Below, piece by piece: positions 39,675 to 48,110 of a stretch of DNA of 64,000 nt. Each line of letters opens with the position of its first letter. Position 1 is the stretch's first letter. Origin of the DNA: Chloroflexota bacterium (lineage in GTDB: Bacteria > Chloroflexota > Anaerolineae > Anaerolineales > Villigracilaceae); the NCBI GenBank assembly GCA_016195815.1, contig JACPYX010000007.1:310001-374000 (forward strand), read 5' to 3'. Position numbers and translations under genes: made by a program. Under the pieces are notes generated by a model. It searched no databases and had not been told where the DNA came from. It was given only the letters and a program-made list of their open reading frames with translations.

Positions 39675-40494
39675 AAAGAAATCTCAGCCGCCTGGCGAGC
39701 GCGCTTCATGGGGATTGAAACTCGGCTCTTTGGCGGCTTTGTTGTTCCTGCATGTTCCGATCTGGTTGATCTTCCTCTATTCTTTTACCACAGACGAATC
39801 GGCTTACACTTTTCCGCCTCCCAGCCTGACCCTCAAATGGATTCCGCAAGCCATTGCAAACCCGGCCATGCAGGAGGCGTTGATGTTAAGTCTGCGCGTC
39901 GCGGCTCTGGCCACAGTGATGGCATTGATTCTTGGAACGCTGGGCGCCGCGGCAGTCTATCGCTACGATTTCTTCGGCAAGGAGGCGATTTCATTTTTCC
40001 TGATCCTGCCTCTGGCACTGCCTGGAATTGTAACGGGCATCGCCATACGTTCGGCTATCAATCTGATGCAAATCCCGTTTTCCTTCTGGACGATTGTGAT
40101 CGGTCATGCAACTTTCTCTGTGGTTACCGTTTATAACAATGTGCTGGCCCGTTTCCGCCGCACGAGCGGGACGATGGTGGAAGCCTCGATGGATTTGGGT
40201 GCAAACTCCTTCCAGACGTTCTGGCATATTGTTCTTCCCAATATTTCCACGGCTTTACTGGCTGGCGCCATTTTGGCTTTCTCGCTTTCGTTTGATGAAG
40301 TGATTGTCACCACTTTTACTGCGGGCCAGCAGCAGACTTTGCCGATCTGGATTTTCGGCCAAATGCTCAAGCCGCGCAACCGCCCGATCACGAACGTCAC
40401 AGCCATGTTGGTGGTATTGATTACGGCATTGCCAATTCTTCTCGCTCAACGATTGACCGCGCGCAGTTCCGACACTGAAGGTGAAAAATCCTAG
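39664..40494 (+). CDS. potC: ABC transporter permease, polyamine type
   Basis: A 276-residue permease with six hydrophobic segments and EAA loop VEASMDLGANSFQTFWHIVLP. With PotB it forms the channel of the transporter. It ends the operon; after it comes a 327-bp region without a certain gene. Confidence 0.93.
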   Translation: MLSKKKSQPPGERASWGLKLGSLAALLFLHVPIWLIFLYSFTTDESAYTFPPPSLTLKWIPQAIANPAMQEALMLSLRVAALATVMALILGTLGAAAVYRYDFFGKEAISFFLILPLALPGIVTGIAIRSAINLMQIPFSFWTIVIGHATFSVVTVYNNVLARFRRTSGTMVEASMDLGANSFQTFWHIVLPNISTALLAGAILAFSLSFDEVIVTTFTAGQQQTLPIWIFGQMLKPRNRPITNVTAMLVVLITALPILLAQRLTARSSDTEGEKS

Positions 40495-40543
40495 CAGATT
40501 CTGTTAATCCAAAGTAAAATATTGCTCTTATACAGGAGAATTG

Positions 40544-40821
40544 CTAGAGAATCTTTCGCGCTTGCGTTGTCATGACGCTTTTCTCGTGCAGTGACTGCAC
40601 ACCGCCGCCGGTTGAGGGAAGGCCCTCAGCGAGGCGGCGGATGTAGTTAACGAGACCCGGCTCAAGGTCAGTGGCGAAGCGGTTCTTTGTCTGCGTATAA
40701 ATCTTGTAGATATTTCTGGCGGTGCCGGGGAGGTGCCGCCAGGTTATCACGGCGGACGAAGGCTGTCCCCGTATCTTAAAGCCGCGGCCGGTTAAGGCCG
40801 CGAGAAACTTCAAGGAGAAGA
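40544..40821. other. Structured region of unknown nature before the SET gene
   Basis: The 327 bp between potC and the SET gene contain three strong hairpins on the + strand: CCGCCGCC...GGCGGCGG (40602-40640, with inner TGAGGG/CCCTCA), GGCGGTGCC/GGTGCCGCC with two G-T pairs (40718-40740), and CGCGGCC/GGCCGCG (40783-40802). G-T pairs mean only the + strand RNA folds well. On the minus strand an open frame ends at 40544 with protein-like residues (KNRFATDLEPGLVNYIRR, TGGGVQSLHEK). I cannot decide between an RNA and a short or decayed gene. Confidence 0.4.
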
Positions 40822-41364
40822 ATGGCCGGAAAATTTTATTCGCATCTGTCACCCAAATTGAAAAGCGATTCCCATGCAGACAAAGGCGGCTGCGGCGTAT
40901 TCGCTGTCGAGCCCGTTAAAAAGGGCGAGCTGCTTGTGATGTGGGGAGGCAGGATCATTACCGAAGATGAGGTGGATCCGGCAATGCCTGATTTCACTCA
41001 GCGCGTCCTGCAGATCGAGGAGGGATTATTTTTGTTCTCAATGGCTATGGAGCCTGCGGATTGCTTCAACCACTCCTGCGATCCGAATGCTGGCTTTACA
41101 GGCCAAATCGGTTTGGTTGCCATGCGGGATATCGAAGCAGGCGAAGAGGTCTGTTTCGATTACGCCATGTGCGACGGCACGCATTACGACGAGTTCGACT
41201 GTTCGTGCGGTCATCCGCATTGCCGCGGTCGAGTCACTGGTGATGACTGGGCGCGCCCAGATCTTTGGGAACGCTATGCTGGATATTTCATGCCCTACCT
41301 CCAGCGCCGCATCGACAGATTAACCCGCGAGGTCAATCAAAAACATAAATTGGCAATGGCTTAG
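40822..41364 (+). CDS. SET-domain protein lysine methyltransferase
   Basis: A 180-residue protein consisting of a SET domain and post-SET. Motifs: KGGCGVFAVEPVKKGELL, the substrate/SAM pseudoknot FNHSCDPNAGF, GEEVCFDYA and a Cys cluster DCSCGHPHCRG for zinc. The fold is best known from eukaryotic histone methyltransferases; bacterial ones methylate ribosomal, DNA-binding or unknown proteins. The ribosome site AAGGAG is good. The lysine-rich PPDK tail and the 37-residue Lys-rich protein in this window are conceivable targets, speculation only. Confidence 0.88.
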   Translation: MAGKFYSHLSPKLKSDSHADKGGCGVFAVEPVKKGELLVMWGGRIITEDEVDPAMPDFTQRVLQIEEGLFLFSMAMEPADCFNHSCDPNAGFTGQIGLVAMRDIEAGEEVCFDYAMCDGTHYDEFDCSCGHPHCRGRVTGDDWARPDLWERYAGYFMPYLQRRIDRLTREVNQKHKLAMA

Positions 41365-41434
41365 GTCTTTTCCGGCGCGCATCTTTTTTATCGCGCTTGG
41401 ACTGCGGCTGATCCCCGTTCTATTTACGCGCCAA

Positions 41435-42793
41435 TTGGGAATTGGCCTGGACGACATGTTCCAATACGACATGTTGGCACGCAGTCTCGCGTCTGGTAAT
41501 GGCTTTCGCTGGTACGCGCCCGCCGACCTGGCGCGCATTGCCCCATATCTTCGCTTGGATATCGCGGCACTTGCGCTCGACCCGCGCGGGATGTTGACGA
41601 CTTTTCGGGCGCCGTTATATCCATCCTTTCTTGCAATTATTTATTTTTTCAATGGCCTCAATGACGGACGCTTCTTTTCCGCCCGTTTAGCGCAGACCGT
41701 TACCGGAGCCTTGCTGGCCCCGCTGACTTTTTCCGCGGCGCGCCAGCTTTTTCCGAATGACGATCGCGCTCCCAAAATTGCGGCTTGGATCATCGCGGTT
41801 TATCCGATGCTCTTGATCTTTCCCATTGCACTCGCAACCGAGAATTTGTTTTTTCTTTTGGTTCTTGCCGCCGTTCTTTCCCTTCTGAAACTGGCGGAAG
41901 TTACAACATCTCCCGATTCCAGACTCCCCACTTTCTGTTTTCTTCTCTCCGGTTTTCTCCTCGGCCTGGCCGCCTTGACGCGCTCCGTCATTCTCCCGTT
42001 TGCCGGGCTTGCCATGCTTTGGATTTGGTTTTCGCTCAAGCAACCGCGCGGCGCGATTTTGTCGGCGCTGGTTTTGATCCTGACCATCGCGCCGTGGGTC
42101 ATCCGCAATTCTTTGCTCACCGGTAAATTGACCGGTATTGAGACCTCAATGGGTTATAACTTGTATGTTGGTTATCACCCGCAATCCACCGGGACATTTG
42201 CCTTCGGCCCGTCGCTCGACCTGTTATCCATTATTGACGACAAGGCGCGCGATGAGATTGGCGCACAAAAAGCGATTGAATTCATCAAACAAGACCCGGC
42301 GCGATTTCCATATTTAGCCGCGAGAAGGCTTGGCTATTTCTTTAACTTGGAATTGCGCGCCTTCACCTATTTTTATGTCAACAATTTTCTGGGTTTTATT
42401 CCGCCGATTCTCCTTGCGGCTATTTTGCTTATCCTGGCTTTGCCATTTGTATTTGTCAGCCTCTCCGCGTTGTTCGGCGCGGCTTTGCTGCCTTCCCGCC
42501 CGCAGACCGTTTTACTGGCATTGCTTTTTGTGGGATACCTGCTCCCGCATGTTTTTATCCTGTCTGAAGAGCGCTTTCATCTGACGCTCCTGCCGCTCTT
42601 TGCGATTCTCGCCGCCAATCTTTGGATGGATAAATCCTCCGCCCTTGCTTCGATAAAAAAGCCTGTTCTTTATCTTTGCATTTTTCTGGCTTTGCTCCTT
42701 TTGACCAATTGGGGATTTGAAATTGCCCGTGATGGGCGTACAATTCTTCAAATGCTCGGGCCAACTGGCAACCAACTCTATCTTCCATACTGA
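41435..42793 (+). CDS. GT39/ArnT-like membrane glycosyltransferase, start uncertain
   Basis: A protein of at least 452 residues with about ten membrane helices and an acidic loop LDDMFQYDMLARSLASGNGF, as in GT-C enzymes (catalytic Asp after the first helix). TTG at 41435 is the first canonical start, but the frame remains open upstream to about 41323 and there encodes a fitting first helix (FFIALGLRLIPVLF). No ATG, GTG or TTG is available in that part, which overlaps the end of the SET gene. The true start may be non-canonical, or there is a base missing. Confidence 0.75.
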   Translation: MGIGLDDMFQYDMLARSLASGNGFRWYAPADLARIAPYLRLDIAALALDPRGMLTTFRAPLYPSFLAIIYFFNGLNDGRFFSARLAQTVTGALLAPLTFSAARQLFPNDDRAPKIAAWIIAVYPMLLIFPIALATENLFFLLVLAAVLSLLKLAEVTTSPDSRLPTFCFLLSGFLLGLAALTRSVILPFAGLAMLWIWFSLKQPRGAILSALVLILTIAPWVIRNSLLTGKLTGIETSMGYNLYVGYHPQSTGTFAFGPSLDLLSIIDDKARDEIGAQKAIEFIKQDPARFPYLAARRLGYFFNLELRAFTYFYVNNFLGFIPPILLAAILLILALPFVFVSLSALFGAALLPSRPQTVLLALLFVGYLLPHVFILSEERFHLTLLPLFAILAANLWMDKSSALASIKKPVLYLCIFLALLLLTNWGFEIARDGRTILQMLGPTGNQLYLPY

Positions 42794-42814
42794 CATCGGA
42801 ACACTGGACCCTCA

Positions 42815-43432
42815 ATGAAAACTCTGCTCGGCCCTCGCCTGCAATTTGACTGGAAGATCGTAACCACCACCGTTGTCAGCACCTTGCTGTTGATGGTGGA
42901 TTATTATCAGCGCATCACTCCCAATAAAGGCTATGACCGGACGATTTTGTATCTCATAATTCCGTTGCTGGTCATCCTCTTTGTTTTTCGCGAAGATCCG
43001 CGCGAGTTTGGTTTTACATTCGGCGATTGGAAAGCCGGATTGGGTATCACGGCCATTGCCATTATTTTGATCGCTCCTGTTTTATATTTTGTCAGCCGCG
43101 GCGACTCGACCATGCAGAACTATTACAAACCGCTGCTGGATGGCCTGCCGTGGAATACATTCATTGACCTGTTGGGCTGGGAATTTTTCTTTCGCGGTTT
43201 TATCTTGTTTGCCTATGTCCGCAAATTTGGGCCGGAGGCTTTGTGGCTGCAGGCCGTCCCGTTTGCGCTGGCGCATATCAGCAAGCCGGAGATCGAGGCG
43301 TTATCCACCATCTTCGGCGGATTTGCCTTCGGCTGGATCGCCTATCGCACCCGCTCGTTTGTTTATCCGTTTTTGATTCACTGGTTCGTTGCGTCCTTTA
43401 CCATCCTTGTCGCGGCAGGTTTGCTTGGCTGA
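42815..43432 (+). CDS. CPBP-family intramembrane metalloprotease
   Basis: A 205-residue membrane protein with about six helices. The motif 1 region is WEFFFRGF (family EExxxR, first Glu replaced by Trp) and motif 2 His is in FALAHISKPE; a third conserved region is HWFVASFTI. Relatives are CAAX proteases or bacteriocin immunity-type proteins; substrate unknown. Confidence 0.8.
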   Translation: MKTLLGPRLQFDWKIVTTTVVSTLLLMVDYYQRITPNKGYDRTILYLIIPLLVILFVFREDPREFGFTFGDWKAGLGITAIAIILIAPVLYFVSRGDSTMQNYYKPLLDGLPWNTFIDLLGWEFFFRGFILFAYVRKFGPEALWLQAVPFALAHISKPEIEALSTIFGGFAFGWIAYRTRSFVYPFLIHWFVASFTILVAAGLLG

Positions 43433-43868
43433 TTTCACTCTTCGTCCCGCTACTGAACAGGATTTCCCCGCCATCCAGCGGCTCATTCGCGAAGTGCGGA
43501 TCAATCCCATGTCGTTGGATTGGCGTAGGTTTGTAGTCGCCGTTGACGGGTCTGGGCAGTTGCGCGGATGCGGCCAACTCAAGCCGCATAGGGGCGGCCT
43601 GGTCGAGCTGGCGTCCATCGCGGTGGTTCCATCCAGCCGTAATAAAGGTATTGCGCGCGCAATTATCGAACATTTACTTGCACAGGCGCCGCGCCCTTTG
43701 TATCTGACCTGCCGTTCGGGATTACAGCCGTTTTATGAAAGATGGGGCTTTCGAGTGCTCGAGTTGGATGAGATGCCTCCATATTACCGCCGCCTTTTTC
43801 GGTTTGCCAAAGTGATGCTTGCTCTTGTCGAGCGAGGCGAGTCGATGTTGGTGATGAAATTAATGTAA
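43425..43868 (+). CDS. GNAT-family N-acetyltransferase
   Basis: A 147-residue acetyltransferase starting at a TTG that overlaps the CPBP gene's end. N-terminal FTLRPATEQDFPAI, the strand ELASIAVVPSSRNKGIARAII that binds acetyl-CoA (R/QxxGxG/A motif) and FYERWGFRVLE are typical. The substrate cannot be predicted. Confidence 0.85.
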   Translation: MADFTLRPATEQDFPAIQRLIREVRINPMSLDWRRFVVAVDGSGQLRGCGQLKPHRGGLVELASIAVVPSSRNKGIARAIIEHLLAQAPRPLYLTCRSGLQPFYERWGFRVLELDEMPPYYRRLFRFAKVMLALVERGESMLVMKLM

Positions 43869-43878
43869 AATCAATGGC

Positions 43879-44454
43879 ATGAAGCAGATATTGAATGTGC
43901 TGATCGGTGTTCTGGCTGGCCTTATCATGGCCGGCGGAATTGTTTTGGTGGTGCGTCTTCCGAAGGGTGTGCCGGTGACACTTGAACCTGCGCCTACTGC
44001 GCCGCCTCTCACGGTTCAGGTGATTGGCGCGGTAGTGCGCCCGGGTGTTTACGTTTTTCCCGTGAACAGCCGCGTGCAGGATGCCGTCACAGCCGCGGGT
44101 GGAATGTTGGCTGAAGCTAACCCAAACCTGATCAACCTGGCCGCGAAACTCGAAGACGGCCAGCAATTGGATATCCCATTTGTGGGTGGAGCAGCGCCCA
44201 CTTCAACCGGCCCGTTTGTTGTTTTGCCCACGCCCGGCACTGGCACAGCGAACAAGGCCAATTTGGTTAATATCAACACCGCCACTGCCGAAGAACTGGA
44301 CACTTTGCCCGGCATCGGGCCTGCCACCGCGCAGAAAATCATTGATTATCGCGATCAAAACGGCCCCTTCAATCAAATCGAAGATATTATGAATGTTCCC
44401 GGTATTGGTCCGTCCACATTCGATCTCGTCAAAGATTTGATTACGGTGTATTAA
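43879..44454 (+). CDS. comEA: ComEA-like competence DNA-binding protein
   Basis: A 191-residue protein with an N-terminal membrane anchor (VLIGVLAGLIMAGGIVLVV), an SLBB domain (VQVIGAVVRPGVYVFP), a Thr/Pro-rich linker, and a C-terminal double helix-hairpin-helix (VNINTATAEELDTLPGIGP, then NVPGIGPSTFD). It binds incoming DNA during transformation. The usual partner comEC does not follow. Confidence 0.9.
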   Translation: MKQILNVLIGVLAGLIMAGGIVLVVRLPKGVPVTLEPAPTAPPLTVQVIGAVVRPGVYVFPVNSRVQDAVTAAGGMLAEANPNLINLAAKLEDGQQLDIPFVGGAAPTSTGPFVVLPTPGTGTANKANLVNINTATAEELDTLPGIGPATAQKIIDYRDQNGPFNQIEDIMNVPGIGPSTFDLVKDLITVY

Positions 44455-44529
44455 ATTGAACTCTGATCGCTTCGATATTTGCGATCGCGTTGGCGGCGCA
44501 GACTCCGGCGCCCGGGCGGCGATTCAAAA

Positions 44530-45108
44530 ATGATCCATTGGCTGAAAGATCGCATCCGCTGGACGCGTTACAAAAATAAGATCGCCCATCTTCCGGCCGG
44601 CGTTTCGCCGCATCCATTGCTGGACGTTGGTTGTGGCCCGTTCCCAATCCCCGGCGCGGACTTTGTAGCCGACATCGAACGAAAACTTTTTGACATGCCC
44701 GAAATGGAGTCTAGGTTAAAGGGGCGCTTTGTGCGCTGCGATATTCATCACCTGCCGTTTGCAACGGACGCATTTAGTTTTGTGCATTGTTCGAATGCGC
44801 TGGAACATACCGAGCAGCCGGTTCAGGCTTTTGCTGAATTGAAACGCATGGCGCCTCATGGTTTTGCTGAAACACCTGCGGCTTTCTTCGAGAAAGTCAT
44901 CAACCATTCCCCGCGTCATCGCTGGATCGTTCGTTGGCAGGATGAGCGCATCATCCCTGTCAGGCCGAGCGGCCTGTGGGGTACAAATATTTACTTATTT
45001 TCTTCGGCGACCTGGTGGATTCGACGCAAGATTCCTGTGCTATGGAAAGCCATCATGATATTCCTGGATGTGATCTTGAATCTTGCATACAACAAGTTTT
45101 ATTGGTAA
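44530..45108 (+). CDS. SAM-dependent methyltransferase, class I
   Basis: A 192-residue methyltransferase of the methyltransferase-11 type: LLDVGCGPFPIPG, then CDIHHLPFATDAFSFVHCSNALEH with the conserved DA.FD-like and LEH segments. The usual LKPGG is replaced by LKRMAPHG. The C-terminal part is basic and ends with a hydrophobic helix, perhaps membrane associated. The start ATG is chosen at MIHWLKDR; upstream in-frame residues are Arg-rich and unlikely. Confidence 0.78.
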   Translation: MIHWLKDRIRWTRYKNKIAHLPAGVSPHPLLDVGCGPFPIPGADFVADIERKLFDMPEMESRLKGRFVRCDIHHLPFATDAFSFVHCSNALEHTEQPVQAFAELKRMAPHGFAETPAAFFEKVINHSPRHRWIVRWQDERIIPVRPSGLWGTNIYLFSSATWWIRRKIPVLWKAIMIFLDVILNLAYNKFYW

Positions 45109-45155
45109 CAAAAGAGCAGGGCTGGCTATCGGCACAAAGGGTGGAATGTGTCTGG

Positions 45156-46565
45156 TTAACCCTCAGAAGATTTCAGAAGCAATGAGCTTTCTATTTTCTG
45201 GATGCCCACAACGCTCAGACTGATAACCAGCGGCATCACTAAAACCAAATATCGTAGCTCGCTGATAATCGCCATGTAAGACAAGCTAACCACAATGATA
45301 CTTGCCGGGAGGGGCCACGAGTGCCAGCGGGTTACCCATACGCCAAGCAGTGCCGTGACCAAAAGAACGGCTTGCCAAGCCATGACGGTATACCAAATAA
45401 GCGGCGGCTGATCTCCATACGCTTCTTCAATGCCCCAATTGAACCAGAGAGGCAAAAAGCGATATGCAGATAGAAGCCCATATTGAACGGGATGGGCCGC
45501 AATCACTTTCAGCGCCTCTGCGCGATACACGGTATCCATTTGCGCCTCGTTTTCCGTGCCTTTTAAATCAGGGCGACGGGCTACTAAAGCATTAATGGCC
45601 AGCGCTGCTTCTTTCGGCCCGACAAAGCGCAGGTAGTTATTATTTTCGCCAATCATGTAGTTTTGCCGATAAAGGTTATAGCCAATCAGAGTAGTGCCTA
45701 AAACGGGTTTTCCAAAAACGAGATAATTACGCGTAAACCATGGGGCTATGAGTATGGAAACCATCAATAAGAACAAGACTGCCGGACGAATCAATTTCAT
45801 AATCGTGCCCTGGCCGGCACGGGACGCTTTCCATCCTTCGATAACTAAGCCGATTACGAGGACCGCCACAATTGCCAGGACTGCAGAGCGGGATAAGACG
45901 CCCAATCCCAGCGTAATGCCTGCGGCTATCCAGTCGCGCCGCCGTTTCGAACTGCGCGCCCGTATAAAGAAGTAGAAACCGAAGGTCACAAAGACGGTTG
46001 CCAGCAAATCACCGGAAATTTGAGTTACAAGTTTGATCGCGGGGAGGTAGGTGGCCCAGATAAAAGCGGCAAGGAATGCTGCGCGCTTATTTGCCCAGGC
46101 GCTGGTCAATAAATATACCCCCAGCAAAGCCGTTATATTCAGCACTACTTCTACGCCACGCGCAAACCATAAAGATTGTTGACTTACAAATGCGCTTGCC
46201 GCAAATAATAGGACCGGCAGAGGCTCCAGGGAAGCGGAGATATTATTGGCCGGTCCGCAAAAGGGAAAATAGACCGGTACGCAGGAACGAAAAGTAAGGC
46301 TCTGAAGAAAGCTCACCGAGTCGGGCCACCAGCGCCATGTCTCTCCAAGATCCTGGGTGATTGGCTTGACCGCTTGGTTGTAAATATTTAATATCAATGA
46401 CAGTCCCAAAATCACTGCCAGGGTTATTTTGGGATTGGTCTCTGCTTTTCTCTGAAGCAAATTGAGCCCACTCAACAATTTGTTTGCGAGAGACCAGGGA
46501 CGGCGGGTTTTATTTCCATTTTGTACAGTGATCATTGTAACGTCCAAAGTGATATAGGATTTCAT
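45156..46565 (-). CDS. GT39-like membrane glycosyltransferase
   Basis: A 469-residue polytopic membrane protein of the GT-C type with about ten helices. Between the first two is WWPDSVSFLQSL, where the catalytic Asp is expected. A long exported loop carries GYNLYRQNYMIGENNN. It shares GYNLY plus a nearby W-x-R-N segment with the enzyme at 41435, so the two are distant paralogues. It likely uses the lipid-linked sugar made by the enzyme at 35395; acceptor unknown. Confidence 0.75.
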   Translation of the reverse strand: MKSYITLDVTMITVQNGNKTRRPWSLANKLLSGLNLLQRKAETNPKITLAVILGLSLILNIYNQAVKPITQDLGETWRWWPDSVSFLQSLTFRSCVPVYFPFCGPANNISASLEPLPVLLFAASAFVSQQSLWFARGVEVVLNITALLGVYLLTSAWANKRAAFLAAFIWATYLPAIKLVTQISGDLLATVFVTFGFYFFIRARSSKRRRDWIAAGITLGLGVLSRSAVLAIVAVLVIGLVIEGWKASRAGQGTIMKLIRPAVLFLLMVSILIAPWFTRNYLVFGKPVLGTTLIGYNLYRQNYMIGENNNYLRFVGPKEAALAINALVARRPDLKGTENEAQMDTVYRAEALKVIAAHPVQYGLLSAYRFLPLWFNWGIEEAYGDQPPLIWYTVMAWQAVLLVTALLGVWVTRWHSWPLPASIIVVSLSYMAIISELRYLVLVMPLVISLSVVGIQKIESSLLLKSSEG

Positions 46566-46738
46566 ATGCGCGTTTGGCGGTTTGCCAATGCCGGCCAGGT
46601 AAACTATATCAAAGCTAGATGACGCTACGATGAAATTATCTTAATGTTTTTAGACCCGGGTGTGTGCGAAAGGAGGGCTTATCTGAATGTCCTATTTTTA
46701 CCGGAAGAACAAAAAACAGTCTGCGCGGCTTGCGAAAA

Positions 46739-47980
46739 TCAACGGACTATGTTGTCGTAGACCTGGTTGCCCTCCGAATGACAATCGTGGGGATAATAAT
46801 ATTTGTAATCCGGGGCGGAAGGATCGTTGGCGGGGATGTCGGCTTGCGAATCTGTTTCCTCGTTACAAGGCCAGCCAGAGTAGTTGTCATAGTTGTATAC
46901 TTCCAGCCAGTTTTTATCATTCGGATAAAGTATATTGTTCCTGAAGATATTATTGTCCCCGCCTGCAATGCTTAATATCCAGGGAACATCCGAGATTGTG
47001 TTTTGTTCGATGATGTTTGCGTCAGCCAGGTCCCATTCGAGCAGAATGCCGCCGCAATTGGCCGTGCTTCCCAGCCGGCTTAGGGTATTTCTTTTGACGA
47101 TGTTATTATTTCCATCCAAGTTCAGCAATTGGCAGCCATAAGGCGTATTGAGTTCGTTGCTTACTTTGTAAATCTCGTTATTCTCGATGAGATTATAGTT
47201 GCCGTTGAATTGCATTCCCGATTCCCGGTAGAAGCTGTAAACACGATTGTTATGTACATACCAATTGTCGGGGCTGTAATCCTGGGTTGTGCGGAAATTC
47301 CGTTTCTTTGTAAAAATGCCATAGGCCACATCTACGAAGTCAAGCCCTGATACTTCCCAGTTGTCGCAGCCTGCCGCTTCGATCCCCATTCCTTGCTCGC
47401 CTTTAACGCCTTGTACAACAATCCCTTTTTGGCTTGTGACTCCGTTTGAAAGGACGCGCGCAGAAACATCCGTTCCCGTAATGCGGATGTAGTCAGCCTT
47501 GGGGGTCTGCCAGCTCGCGGGGTCTGTAGGCGCGGCCCAGCAACGGAAAGCTCTATAGTCAAGGCTCGATTGGGAAATGTTGATGACAACCTGTTCGCCC
47601 GGATAGTTGCTGATGGTGATTGGTTGTGTTTTGGTTCCAGAGTTCTGAAAATCCCATCCGGCGAAGATGGTTTTATATTCGCCACCTCGCACATATAGCA
47701 AGTCTCCTGCCGCGACTGTATTGACCGCTTTGTCAATAGATTGCCAGGGTTGGGACTTCGTGCCGGGATTCGAATCGGAGCCAAGTTCGCCGTCCACATA
47801 GTAAACATCCCTGGGAATTGGCGTAGGCGGCGGAGTGGAGGTAGGGTCTGTTGCGGCGGGCAGCGCGGACGAGCATGAAGCCAGAAGGGTTAAAAATACT
47901 ATGGACATAAATAGTAAACCGAGAAGAAATTTCATTTCAGACGTCCGCGTGGGACTTCTGGGGATTGTATTTTTGTTCAT
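46739..47980 (-). CDS. Lipoprotein with right-handed beta-helix domain
   Basis: A 413-residue lipoprotein: lipobox LLASC, a Pro/Thr linker, then DVYYVDGELGSDSNPGT, which opens many polysaccharide-lyase-like parallel beta-helix proteins, and repeated coils with asparagine ladders (NYNLIENNEIYKV, NNNIVKRNTLSRL, NNIFRNNILYPN). Function is probably binding or cleavage of extracellular polysaccharide. Neither the ATG at 47980 nor that at 47935 has a strong ribosome site; I take the longer. Confidence 0.78.
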   Translation of the reverse strand: MNKNTIPRSPTRTSEMKFLLGLLFMSIVFLTLLASCSSALPAATDPTSTPPPTPIPRDVYYVDGELGSDSNPGTKSQPWQSIDKAVNTVAAGDLLYVRGGEYKTIFAGWDFQNSGTKTQPITISNYPGEQVVINISQSSLDYRAFRCWAAPTDPASWQTPKADYIRITGTDVSARVLSNGVTSQKGIVVQGVKGEQGMGIEAAGCDNWEVSGLDFVDVAYGIFTKKRNFRTTQDYSPDNWYVHNNRVYSFYRESGMQFNGNYNLIENNEIYKVSNELNTPYGCQLLNLDGNNNIVKRNTLSRLGSTANCGGILLEWDLADANIIEQNTISDVPWILSIAGGDNNIFRNNILYPNDKNWLEVYNYDNYSGWPCNEETDSQADIPANDPSAPDYKYYYPHDCHSEGNQVYDNIVR

Positions 47981-48110
47981 GATGATATAACCAGCATTCA
48001 AGTTCAAGATAATCCGTCCTTTTGTGATCGCGATGCAAATAAAATTATACTTGATGAGCGAATAGTGTATTCCCGGCAGGGCGCAGCCCATTTAGTGTAC
48101 AATAGCCCCG

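Noticed and set aside
44455-44529. Remnant of comEC between comEA and the methyltransferase
   Set aside because: The stretch is too short to recognise; kept only as a weak observation.
46687-46944. Small + strand gene with AGGAGG upstream
   Set aside because: The ribosome-like site is real-looking but the frame is antisense to the beta-helix lipoprotein and the product is Cys/Arg-rich without family features.
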